Assembly (NCBI GenBank): GCA_932294295.1
Contig: OW028584.1
Coordinates: 30,861,231-30,925,230 of the forward strand
DNA: 64,000 nt
Origin: Alitta virens
Taxonomy: Eukaryota > Annelida > Polychaeta > Phyllodocida > Nereididae
Reading direction: 5' to 3'
Shown: in pieces, positions 33,601 through 45,320 of the stretch
Layout of the letters: each line of letters opens with the position of its first letter
Numbering within the stretch: the stretch's first letter is position 1
The notes under the pieces: model-generated
What the model saw: only the letters and a program-made list of their open reading frames with translations
The model's database searches: none
Told to the model about the DNA's origin: nothing
Program-made: the position numbers and the translations under genes

Positions 33601-34579
33601 TCTTAATGTTAATTTAGGACTTTCTTGCATGCAAGCCCCACCCAGTTTAACAGTGGTCTTCCTAAAATAGGTAGACATTTGACATTTTAGACTTCAGTTA
33701 CCTTGGTTACGGTCTGTTGATATTCTGATTCTTCAGAATTGTATGGGATGTTTGGTTAGTCGGTTGAAATAAATAAATTGATGAAAATAAGAAATAGATA
33801 TGTGCTTAGTCATGATCAATGACAATTTTTTTACTCATATATATTATGTATGTAACTTTGGCCTATATTGACCCAGGCTGTGTGGTACCATTAAAAAACG
33901 CAAACATTTAAGTCCAGTATAGACTTCAAAGACCTGAAAGGATCTGAAATGTTTTTAGTAGCTGTAACACATTAAAAAAAACTGTAGCCTAACTTAAATA
34001 ATAGTAATAAAAGGGTCTTTCCGTGTCAAATCATCCAGATTTTGGAAAATTTTCATATTTTTGCCAAGTAGAGGGGAATTTCCCATTGTAACATGTTTTC
34101 GCCATTTACATGCTTAAGTTTCTGCAGATCTGTAGATACCCAGGCAGCTTATGGGAATATTACAATAATTAAATAATAATTTTTATATAGGTAAATTAGG
34201 CTACATATATTGTATATAACGCATCATATTCCAATTATGAAAATCAATCAACTATTGATTGCCATTCCTATTATATAGTATATTGCCTTCTGTAGGAAAG
34301 CAATCGATTTATTTTGAGTATATATTACCAAAAGCTACCCAAATTACATTCAGGTAACAAAACATATTGATATGATTAGATTACAGTGAAATTATACAAC
34401 ACTGTCAGAAGAAATCTGGTGTTCTCTGTGAATTCTGTTAGCATTTGTTGCAAGGACATAATTTGAATTCACATGATTTGTAGATACTTTTTGGGCTAAG
34501 AAGTAAGAACGAGTGAACCTCAGAAATATTGATAATGGCTGCAAAACATGGGATACATTTGTGACATATGATTTTAACG

Positions 34580-34635
34580 CCAGACTTCATCATCTCATCA
34601 TTACATCTGCCTCTGGAAGCTGGTCATAAGCAGAA
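34580..34635 (+). mobile_element. SINE tail fragment
   Basis: CATCATCTCATCATTACATC and TGCCTCTGGAAGCTGGTCAT match the SINE 3' end. Confidence 0.6.
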
Positions 34636-34952
34636 GTCCTAAGTTGCAGACCATCAGCATTAACTGATCTGACTGACTGCTGTCAGTCTTCTTTCACGTG
34701 TATAATGCATGGTTTTAAAATGTAAAGTTTTCAGTTCAAGACATGCTATATACTTTCTTATAATGCAATCTAAGGTTCGTTTTTACTTATTTTTTTTATT
34801 AAAACATTATCTGGATAATGAAATGATATCAGCCTATGTTGGTCACAAGTTAATCTGATGTATAATCCATGTTTTTTGAGCTGGGCAAAATTGTATTGCT
34901 GACCAGGCTTGTAAAAAAACACACTCTATAATTTTTATTTGATTATTTCCAG

Positions 34953-35150
34953 GTGAAGAATTGAAAGGACTACATTCCATTGAAGATACAGACCAAATTC
35001 TTGCAATTACGAATGAGAAGATATATTTCTCGACAGGTATCGCCATGAGCTACAAACTCTGCACTTGTCTGTCCTCTGGTGGAAAGGAAGATGAACCAAT
35101 TACAAGCCTGGAGATCTTTGGTGTTTTCATCTGCAAAGTTCCTGAAGATG
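34953..35150 (+). CDS. Large C2H2 zinc-finger protein, exon 3
   Basis: A 198-base exon. It completes Gly847, encodes residues 848-912 and gives the first base of Gly913. Both ends are phase 1, so skipping it would keep the frame. It has an ATTTCCAG acceptor and a GATG|GTAAGT donor of near-consensus quality. No zinc finger is present. The segment is acidic at its start and ends with a cysteine/phenylalanine-containing stretch (IFGVFICKVPEDG). I do not recognise a domain. Confidence 0.85.
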
Positions 35151-36641
35151 GTAAGTTTAAAAAAAAATTTTAAATGCGAAATAATGAAAGAATATGGATA
35201 ATTTTAACTTGCTGTCTTTGAGCAGATTAAAAAACCATGGAAATCATAATGGATTCCTCTGCAGAAAATAATCACTGTAATTTGCTTGCAAGCTAGAATA
35301 TTTTTTTGAGGTTTTTTCTTCTTCTTTAAATAGGTTTTAGTTGTGTTCAAATTTCATGTTGTCAACAGTCTAATTTAGGAATTCCTTGAAAATAATAAAA
35401 AAACGTGACGTTCATGGGAGAATTCTCAGGGAAAGTCCAACACATAGTTGGAGCTGAGGTCATTGTCAATTTCCGAAAAGACAATTTTACATTTAAATGC
35501 TTGACTGACTAAGAATGACGACACGTGAAATTTTAAATGCAAACTCTATTCTCCAACTTTAATATGCATAAATATAGGTAATTTTTATTTTTTCGTAATT
35601 ATTGTTAATAATTGATTTTTTTCATAACATTTCGGGTTTTAACAAAAGAACTGGTAAATAATTATACATGAATTGTTTATATGTATTTTTTAGTTCATGA
35701 ATTTCTTTGCGGACATTTTTACACAGAATATCATATATTTCCTTTTCTAAAATAATACTTGCAAGCTCAGCATTTCGTGATGGTTTTCCTTGACTCACAA
35801 TTCGTTCTTTTATATAATAAATATTTGCTTAGCTTCAAATTATGCTAAGTGGACACTGGAAACTTTGAAGGGAAGGTTATTTTTTGGTTTTGTACGATAC
35901 GAGAATGCTGAGTCAGCAAAATGTGAACCACGAAATAGGATTTTCTGTGACAGTTCTTCCTCATATTATTCTATAAATATATTTTGTTTACCTTTCACTT
36001 TTTTTTTGTTGCCAGTGAAACATTTGATATTGCATTTTTAAAGAATATTCTCAGTCAACAAGTATTTCAAACATAAAAGTGCACTAATCACTGCATGGTA
36101 AAAATTATGTAGCATAGCAAAGTGTTATTCAAATGTGGCAACTTAACAATGCCTCTACCAGTTCAGCTAAAGAGCCATGTCCCCTGGCCAAGAACTATCA
36201 ATATATATAATAATTAATTATTTAATAAGCAACTTTCGTGTCATGATCAGGACAAGCAATAAAGTTGCTTGGAATTAGTTATACATGTATTAATATTACT
36301 CTTTTTTTATTTATTTTTTAACTTATGTTTAACAAAGTTAATCAAGCATAATTTATTAAATTTGGATTATTATTATTATTTTTTTTCCAACTTGTATATT
36401 TTTTCCTTAAACGAGTAATTCTCCCATTTTAACTTTAGGTGTATGCAATTTGCCTAGTCAGATAATAATAATTTTTCAGTGTATCTCAGTAACATGCTTC
36501 TAACTAACTTGACGATAATGAAATTCAGAAACCGTTTTAAAAATTACATCCCACTCTATAATTTTTCTGCTGAAACTGCCATGTTACCTTAACTTCCTTA
36601 AATGTGAACTGCAGTAGATGCATTTGCGTCCGCACTGACCG

Positions 36642-36765
36642 CAGGCGCGGATCCAGAAGGGCCCCCCCCCCCCCCCGTTCGGCGCTGATTTTGCAATAAA
36701 GTCATCACTGATAATTTAATGTCGGCCCCAGCCCCTCCGTCTAGAATTTTCTGGATCCGCCGCTG
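36642..36765. mobile_element. Short MITE with GGATCCAG terminal repeats
   Basis: CAGGCGCGGATCCAG at the left and CTGGATCCGCCGCTG at the right form an inverted pair. A run of about 15 C lies inside. Such CAG(T)GGCGGATCCAG ends are common in hAT-type MITEs. A clean target duplication was not found. Confidence 0.55.
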
Positions 36766-37237
36766 GTCCGAGTTCGCAGAATGAATTGAGCATTAAGACG
36801 TCGGTGAAAAAGTGTCTTCTCAAAAATGACTTGGAAAACAAGAGGCTCCAGCTTGCATATCTAATCTATGAGAAAACAGCCTCAACAATAAGCCTCATAG
36901 GCTTGAGCAATGACACGATTTGCAAATTGGATACTTTTGCATTTTCATATTTTATATCTCACTTTCCTAAGATATCAACAAATGTTAGGAATAACAATTT
37001 TGAATAGAAGTAGAACAGCAACTTTCACGAGAAATCAAATTGTGCAAAAATCATGACAAGCATGTGATGCAAAAAGCTGTGTTATGTTTTCACGCCATGT
37101 TAAATTCGAACCAAAGAAAGAGAGGCATATTTTTTCAATTTTCTCCTTTTTACCAGTCTGCCTTAATAAAAAATTTAAATGTTTTATATATAACTGACAA
37201 ATACGTTGTGGATACTGGGACAGACAGACAGATATAC

Positions 37238-37318
37238 AGATTATAGATAGATAGATAGATAGATAGACAGATATAAAGATATATAGATAGAAATATAGAT
37301 AGATAGACAGATAGATAT
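37238..37318. repeat. (GATA)n/(GACA)n microsatellite
   Basis: Interrupted GATA, GACA and TATA tetranucleotides. The reverse-strand frame over it encodes only a repetitive Leu-Tyr-Ile run and is not a gene. Confidence 0.9.
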
Positions 37319-38202
37319 CTAATCTATGAGAAAACGGATAGAACAGACAGATCCTCGAATTGAAATACCAGGTAGTTCTGATAAAGAATAAACTACTGTA
37401 GTACAACTTCGAGTTGAAAAATATATAAATATGGGCCTAATTTATGTTGCCATGGTGAGGTGATCTCAATAGTGAACTGGCCCTAGACGGAGTTCCAATT
37501 CAATATAATTTATACTTAAAAAATTTTTAAAAAAAGTTAATCTATTCCATTCTTGACCCGACCTTTTATTGATGTGGTAATCAGTAAATAATGCAATATA
37601 ACATAATGCTTAATGTTAGTGATTTTAATATGCTGATTAGTTAATAAATAATAAATTAATATTATTGTGTTGCAACCTTGAACTGTTTTAATTGTTTACA
37701 AGTTTGTGTTTTGATCTAGCATTCAGAAATAGTTAAATTCAGTTGGATGAGATATTGTATGACAAGTTTTTAAGGTGAAAGAAAAAAAGCCTAAATTTAT
37801 TGCCATAGTAACCTTCCTGTCCCCCTTTTTCTTAGTACTGGCTTCCCCTGACCTCTTTACGTGTCTGAAATTGAGTAAAAAAAGCATGGGGCAAAATGAA
37901 TAATGAAATAGCAAGAAACTAGTTCTGTACTAAGGACGAGTATATATTTTTATTTTTAGCAGAACTCGTGCAAGTGCACTACTCTTGGGACATTTGTGTT
38001 TATTACCTTATACTCCCATGCAGCTTTGACCAACTTGCTCACAAGGGGGAGTGCAAGACGGGGTGCACTTCCATGAAATGACAGTAGGAGTGGAGGCTCT
38101 GCGAGCAGCTTGAGCTTTGACTTGTCAGGGTACTTTTACTAGTCCGATAAGTTGGTCCCCTTCTTCTGCACAAGTGCATAGGAGGCGGTCTCGGCCGCCA
38201 TT

Positions 38203-38275
38203 ACCACGTGACTTTAAGTCAGGATCCTGACTGTTTTCTGATTGGATGATGCTGTTCCCGTTTCTGATTGGCTGA
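38203..38275. promoter_or_regulatory. E-box plus twin CCAAT-type cluster
   Basis: CCACGTGAC (E-box at 38205-38210) is followed by two ATTGG words (38241-38245 and 38267-38271). It looks promoter-like, but no exon follows with a convincing donor. Confidence 0.3.
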
Positions 38276-38384
38276 TACCAGAGGGGTCGTTCAAATCAAC
38301 CATTCAGAAACCACGATGCAATGACCAATCATAGCGCTGCTTATCCTCTGCCAATCTCAAACCATGAAAGAAATGCTAGCGGCC

Positions 38385-40593
38385 AGTCTCACTACAGTCA
38401 CAGACAACATACAGACGTTTCACTCCCATTGAAACCTATAGTGCCACTGACCTAGATAGCGACATCTAGTGGGTGGTGTGGAGCAGGCTGAGGCAGGGTG
38501 TTAATATATATGGGGAAAAGATATCAAAAGACAGCTGTTACATGTCATTCATGACCAATGATCAAGTATGACAACCACAACCACTGGGGGAGGGGGGATT
38601 AATAATTATGCTCAAAATATTTAAACATAAATATGCATACACAACATTATTATGATATAATTATCCATGAACTATCACTTGGGTTGACAATAACTTGATA
38701 TAGTCAGTGAAACAACTACAAGTATTCTAGTTATACATCCTTTGATTCACCTTAGAATACAGTCATAATGAGCTGCTATTAGTGAGTTAAATGCCATATG
38801 TAATATATAACCACCATATACTAAATACATGATGAACTTGTTACTATGAACATATCTGCTCTAAATCTGTGCATAAAAGAAATGGCTCTTTTTTATTTTA
38901 GGAAATACAATATATTCAAGATTCAAGAATATATTCTTGGGTTGATCAGGAGATACATAAGAATGTCTCATACAATTAATAATTTCTAAAATCCAGATCA
39001 GAAATGTAAATGATGCTCTATTATTATGATAAGCCATGATGTAGAAGAGTATATACATACAATTATTGTAAGAAATTTAATATTGAATGGTTCAAATTAT
39101 GAAAGTTATGAAAGATAAAAAGAATAATTCAAATTATGAGTTATGAAAAATTATGAAAGATAAAAAGAATAATTCAAATTATGAGAGTTATGAAAAATAA
39201 AAAGATTGCACATAATAAATTATGTTCATGGGTAAATAATATATATATATATACATACATATGTTGAGTTTAGAGTCCCATGACAGATTTTATACCAACT
39301 ATCAGAAATAAGAATATCCCCCTTATGCTTAAATTTTCACAAGGTTATCTCAGTAGTGCTTTTCGCAAATATATTATACCATATTTTCAAATTATCATTA
39401 TTATGCATATAATTATTTACGTATTCCAATAAAGTCTCTTGTATCGCTGGCCAGCAATTAACTTTTTGAGGGGTCTCCAATGCGCTTAGAAAAAGTATGT
39501 TGAACCTCTCATATATAAGACAAATAAACAGAGTCTGAGTCTAGTCTATAAAATAGCTCATTTTTTGCTAACCCCCCCCCCCCCCCCCCCCCACCCACAT
39601 ATCTGTAGATAGATTTCAAGGGCATCTGATTTATGACCATTCTTCAACCTATCACTGATGTTGCTGTGTAGCTATTGCATCATCTCAGAAAACCAAATCT
39701 TAGCATGTTTTTGAGATTCTGATTACCATACAGATATAATCAAGCAGTATTAAGTTAATTAACAAGCTTTGAATAAGTTTATTATGTTCAGATATGCATG
39801 GATTGCAGTTGAATTAAATTAAAATTAAAATTTCTATTTGCACTATTAAAATAGTTTTAATCATTTAACTCTTACATTAATTCTTTGCTTTTCAATGAAA
39901 GGGAAGAATTAAAAAGAAAACTGTATTTCAGATTGTTCACATGTATGATTGACAGTTTGAAATGGACAGTCAACATAATTTGTTTTTTCAATTAACAAAA
40001 GCTAAAAACTCATCTTATTTTCTCTAACAAGTTTGGAAATCTGTATCCTTTCAACTTCAAAATTGTTACAAATCAATAGCAATACATTCCAAGGCTGGAA
40101 CTGTTGGTCTCAACATATCCTTGCTTCAGGAAAGACAGACTGAATAACCTACTAGGTTAAATTTGTTTGCTACAAGTTGTAAATATTACAAGGGTTATAT
40201 GGTTTAGAATGAACTGAGGTTGAATGAAAATGTTAGGGGTTGACAAACATTCCCTACAGTCCCTGCCAGCCTTTTGATCTTGGATCCTCTGCTCTCTGAT
40301 TTATGCTTGACTTGACAGATAAATAACTATTATGTGCTGCTACAGACTATACAGTGCAGCTGGAAACTGTGTTTTAAATCTATTAACCTCTGGTTATGGA
40401 GAATTTGTAATATTCATCACATGTTTTTGCAAGATTTAGTGTTTTCATGCTTGTATATCACATACAAATGATACAACAGCCCTGCCTGCTCCACACCAGC
40501 CCAAAGAGGGCAGCACCTGTCAGTTGAATGGCGGGAAATGGGAGTGAAACATCTGTATGTTGTCTGTGCTACAGTGTAGGAGACTGCGGTTCC
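38385..40593. repeat. Inverted repeats about 2 kb apart
   Basis: CACAGACAACATACAGACGT, TTCACTCCCATT and GGTGTGGAGCAGGC in the left arm (38399-38500) are matched, inverted, by 40484-40580. The space between is AT-rich and non-coding, with a poly-C run at 39575-39591. It may be a 2.2-kb non-autonomous element or two inverted insertions of one repeat. Confidence 0.5.
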
Positions 40594-41469
40594 AGTGCTA
40601 CTAGTCCCACAAACTACCTCACGACTATTGGCGTGCATGCAAATGACAGCAATGTTTCGGTCTAACCTTATACCATGTGGTATCCTCCATGATAATTAAT
40701 TTAGTTATAAATCCACATATATCAATTTATGAGATATCATGTAATTTATAATGATTAAGTTTAGTTTATTTTAAATATATATGATGAATGTATGTATATT
40801 ATTCTGAGTATACATGCTAGTTATATAATAATTTCATAATGAGCATACAAGTACTAATTAGTTTATTATCTATTTTATTTATAAATACATATATGGCATA
40901 GTAAAATCTATGATAATACAAATTACATATTAATTGCTTGAAAATACTATATAATTGCTTGAAAATGTTTATTTATAATGGAGTAAAAAATTTGTTTGCA
41001 AGTTGAATAACAACTAATTATTAGAAGTTAATTTCTCCTAGAAGCCACTTGCCTTTTCTATCTTAAGACAGAATTTCAAATTAAACCTGAAACATATAGG
41101 ACACCTCAATATTTAAACTAACCTGATTAAAATGTATCGTAAATTTTTTTACAAAACTACACAAAATTACTTGTACATATACATGAATAACTAATTTCAT
41201 ATCAATATTTTTGACAGAAGTTGTAATACCATGTCACATATGATTAATTTCATTTTTAACACAATTTTAGACTTCTTATGAGACATTTATATAACATCTA
41301 TTTGTAAATTCGGCAAAAGATAAATTCACATATTATCCTGATTATGATCCAGTTACTGGACGCTTAAAAAGAAAACATTTTTCAAATTGCACCATTACAT
41401 GTATGATGTAGGCCTAGATGTGAAATTAATGATTAATTAAACTGAAAAAACTTTTCACGTCAGTGATAT

Positions 41470-41560
41470 AATGTGAGGTGCATGACCAAATGCCAGAGGC
41501 CAATATAATAATGTGATGACAAAACTGAGCCTGCACGTCATGCCGAGCATATTTACCCCC
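41470..41560 (-). mobile_element. SINE fragment
   Basis: GACCAAATGCCAGAGGCC, AATGTGATGA and GAGCCTGCACGTCATG are diverged reverse-strand SINE words. Confidence 0.45.
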
Positions 41561-41896
41561 TTCTATTTTTGCCATGTTGTCATAGATGCAAGGTTCATCC
41601 TGCCTCCCCTGGGGCCAAATGGACTGGTCCATGCTATTTTGATCAGCTCGCTGAGTGCATGGCCTGGAGACGTACTTTCCTTATGTAATGGAGTTTCGGC
41701 TTATATATCGGCACATTTGGGACAAAGCCGGGCACTATTCTTGAAAATAAGAAGTTATAAGCGCTGTTTGCATCATTGTGGGGTCATGAATGGACGAGAT
41801 GCTGCAATGCTCATGTTATAAACACGAGTATCGTGGTGCTTTAACCTGGAAGTTTTTGCACGCTGCCACCATTTTGAAAACGGAAAAGCTCTGAAA

Positions 41897-41936
41897 ATGA
41901 ACAACGCGGATTCCAAGAATGTTTCGGAAAGGCAAG
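41897..41936 (+). CDS. Candidate alternative first coding exon of the zinc-finger gene
   Basis: ATG at 41897 opens MNNADSKNVSERQ and reaches a donor, CAAG|GTGAGA, at 41936-41942. The piece ends in phase 1, as exon 4 (55301) needs, so joining them creates Gly and continues in frame. The result would be a 1523-residue isoform with the CtBP motifs and the exon-5 fingers but not the N-terminal fingers. There is an in-frame stop at 41819, and no other ATG occurs between it and the start. The surrounding 41600-42310 stretch is richer in CG than the rest of the intron, and GCCACCATTTTG (41865-41876), a minus-strand YY1-like site, lies about 25 bases upstream. This could still be chance: the coding part is only 13 codons. 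It could also be the first exon of another transcript. Confidence 0.5.
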
Positions 41937-42837
41937 GTGAGAGTCACAGGAAATGATTAACATGTGAAACAACTCCGGTTTGGGCTTGCTCAGTTCTAAA
42001 TTTAGACGTATAACAAGCCGTTTGCTATCTAGGTCAAGGATGCCGATAGGCCTAGGGTGCACAATTGGGAATGCTATTGTTGTTGTGAAGGGTGGGTGGA
42101 GTTGTGTTGTTGTGACTATCATGTGTCGTTGACATTTTGACCGAAATGTACTGTAAGTGTCTACGTGTCTATATTCAGCGAACTGGAATGGATATCTAAT
42201 AACACAGTTCACATATATAGACTCTACTCTTTGACTGAACGATTCAGTGAGCTTCAGTGGTACGACGCCAGCTATAACGTTCGTGACGTAAAAAAGCGTA
42301 GGGGTCCTACGTAGTGACCTTGGAATCAACGTCAAAAATTGATGTCTTCCTGCACGTGCCAAACATCAAAGACACTGGGTCATTACATTGATCAATCATA
42401 TCAATAACATCAGACTTGAAACAGCAGTGAAGCACGTGTCTATTTGTATCAATTATGAGATGAATAATGATGATCTTAATTTTTCTCAATAATATCCCAC
42501 CAGAGGCAAGGATATAATTATTTAATCCCATATTATTTATTATATTTATAAATGTCAGTTGATGGAAATAAACTGACAAGATATCACAGACACACTTAAC
42601 TTGAATTATTATGAATGCATTAGTGTATTTGGCTCTTATTAGTGATCATTAAAACATTGTAGAATACACCCACACAAAACTAGTACCTGACACCTGTTGA
42701 ATACAGATGAATGCATTGATTTGTACAAGTGAAAGTGCATGCACGAAATATTGTCAGATCTATGCCAAGTTTGGATGATGCAATTCCTGTTGAAATATTC
42801 AATTGTGTTATTAATAGGCAGTTCATTGACAGTATTC

Positions 42838-43215
42838 TTTGTTTCGTGGGTGCCATGGATAACATGTTGGACTCATACGCGCATGGTCGTGGGTTCAAAC
42901 CCAACTACAGCATGGAGGAACTGAGCAGATCCTCACCCGGGTGTAAGTGGGTATTTGGCTACTGGCAGTGATGGCAATTGTAGAGTACTGTATGCAGTGT
43001 TCACGGTAAGCACAAAATAGCTGCCGGTCCTAAGGACCAGCTCTGTGGGAAAGCTGCCGATCCTTGAGCATACCTGCTGGTCCCTACCTAACATTAGCCT
43101 TTCATTCAGACCTGGCGGTCTTCAGGACCGTGAAGTCATCAAACCTGTCGGTCCTGCCTAGAAGCTGGCGGTCGGGGTGTGCACTAAGTACGGCCCCAGT
43201 GAGTTAAGAATATCT
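42838..43215 (+). mobile_element. SINE head related to the composite SINE, interrupted by a GGTCC array
   Basis: GGACTCATACGCGCATGGTC and GTGGGTTCAAACCCA (B box at 42892) copy the first head of 15612-16130. Its tail words (GTACGGCCCCAGTGAGTT) resume at 43189. Between them sits a 180-base block with repeated GCTGGTCC/GGCGGTC words and a perfect GGTCCTAAGGACC palindrome (43027-43039). Confidence 0.6.
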
Positions 43216-45051
43216 GATATTTTATGACTCTTGGATGGCTTGTGTGGCAGTTTTACCAGTTACAGAAAGAGTAAAAAAAACTTGCGGGCCATATATATAT
43301 ATATATGTCCTTCTTCACATTGTTGAGATAAACCGTAATATGCTGTGTTAGGCTTTTGTTTATTCAGTCCATTTTATGTCCCCTGATGATTGACTCAAAA
43401 AATATTACTAACAGTTTATAAATTGAAATTGCATTTATGTATATCTTGTACCAATTTTATTTGCAGTCAGATATAGAGATAAGATGATACAGGACATCAG
43501 AAGGTTCTTCTGTCAAAATCTAAGTTGCAGTTTGAATTACCCTTATTCTTAATTAAAATCTTTCTCAGAAAAGCCAGCTTTGGTCAAACTAGAAACTTGT
43601 GTTAGAGATGGTCTGTATTGTAATACAGCTCTTTTCGCATTGATATTTCTCAGGGAAGTTGCTAGTTTTTTTCGTGCATGGAAAATGCATCGTAGATAAG
43701 AGACTTGAGTTCTCTTGAAGTACCTTGGCCTGGCTGTGAATTGTTAAAAATGTCCAAGACCATCTCCATAGTTATAATTTTTGAGTGTGATGTCACATGA
43801 TAAAGCATATGAAGTCTTTCATCTGCATATTGGCCAAGTTGATTCTTTGAACACAACTTTGCAAATATTGGCTTGAAAAAAAATCACAAAAATCGACTGT
43901 GAACATTTTTTATGAACCAGGTGTTTGACCAGTTTAAGTTTTAGAATGTTTAGAATGTTTGGCGTGACATGGAATGTTTTAAATAAGAATCACATGAGTT
44001 CAAAGAGTTCCATGTTTTGGTGGCAAATGTGATTCACCAAACGTTGGACAAAAACGATTTGAGCTTAAAAAAGAAGAGAGAAACGGGCAGTTATGTCTCC
44101 ATCTCTGTCTACAAGTAGACCTCTTGCGCCATCTATATTGAGTTTGATTCTAACTTAGAGCAACTCACCAAATGTCTCGCACAACTTACCTAGCCATTTT
44201 TGGTTTTTCGATTCAAACTTGCTTATAATTATATAAGGAATACAAATACGCCAAAATTAGGATATTATACGCTTTTCGCAAAGCAGTCTATACCGGTGAT
44301 CATAGAATTAATTTGCTCGGTTAGCAATATGTTGCACGTACGTAGCAATATCATAAAGTAGGTCACTTCAGTTTCCAGAGACCCTGAAGATTCAAGGGTC
44401 CCGGGCAGAGACAGTCTCCTTCTTGTACAAATTAATCATCTTTGATCCTTACAATGTACACTTCTGACATGGTTTCTCTTGCACAGATCCAAAATTGTAT
44501 TTGTACAACTACTTTCATTGAATATTTCAATTTGGCATCGTTAATAATCTTTTACTGCTGAAGAACTTTATTAGTCTGTAAGACAGTAACATTTGTCTGA
44601 TGCGTTCATTTTTTCCATTCACAGTTTTTTTTTGAAATTTTCTGAAGTTTACAGATATGAAGTAAATTTGTATGTTACATCTTTGAAATTAATATTTTTT
44701 TTAATGGATAGTTAGGTACTAGGTACTTGTGACATGGTTATTGATTTCGATGGATGATTTACCTTCAGGACGTCATTTCTTTCCAGCCAATCATTTGTTT
44801 ATGCTTAACAAAACAGACAATTGAAATCAATGATGTAGCGTGGTCTGTATTTACTGTATTATTTGTGTCGACTCATAAAATTTGAAATGTGTCGTAATAT
44901 GAAAAATGGTTAGATCCATATTTTTGATCGATAGTAGCACTCATGCAAGTCTTATCCCTTCAGTAATTCGGTTTTTTCTCATAAAGATGATGCACAAAGA
45001 ATGTTTTCTGAGGACTTTCTACCTGGCTCCTATAGCATTTGTATACTAGGC

Positions 45052-45320
45052 AGGTGGGTGATCTAATGGTTAAGGCATCCACCAATTCCATATTTGGCAG
45101 CTCAGCTGAAGGTCCTATGTTCCATCTCTGGCCCTCTTCGTGAGCTAAATCCCAGCTGGATGTCAATTGTATGAGACGTCAAATTGGAGGTGCCTTGTAC
45201 GAGCTGTGTCTTTGCTCAGGTAAGTAAAAGAGCCACCCATGGGGTAAATGTGCAACATGGTGTAGACTCCAAGCCTTATCATCTCATCATTATGTCTGCT
45301 TCTGGTAGCTGGTCATATAA
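45052..45320 (+). mobile_element. tRNA-derived SINE, near full length (reference copy)
   Basis: GGTGATCTAATGGTTAAGGC is an A-box-like head, followed by a weaker B-box (GGTCCTATGTTCC). The body has CCCAGCTGGATGTCAATTG, GAGACGTCAAATTGGAGGTG and CACCCATGGGGTAAATGTG. It ends TCATTATGTCTGCTTCTGGT and GCTGGTCAT. It is the copy I used to recognise the others in the window. Confidence 0.8.

Larger units (their letters stand above)
29455..34952 (+). other. Intron 2 of the zinc-finger gene
   Basis: GTAAGA donor; GATTATTTCCAG acceptor at 34951-34952. About 5.5 kb containing a foldback MITE, a TTAA-flanked element, a tRNA-derived SINE, TA and GATA microsatellites and a SINE tail. No exon was recognised. 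Confidence 0.85.

Noticed and set aside
37035..37406. 123-codon minus-strand open frame with a Leu/Tyr/Ile/Ser repeat
   Set aside because: It is a GATA microsatellite; the apparent hydrophobic protein is an artefact.
38345..38440. Short ATG-led frame (MKEMLAASLTT...) as a first exon
   Set aside because: No donor follows and it lies in an inverted-repeat arm.
41841..42362. 173-codon open frame on the minus strand in the CG-richer part of intron 3
   Set aside because: It overlaps the candidate exon on the other strand, has no recognisable domain, and long frames are expected where stop codons are rare. Kept as a sign of altered base composition only.
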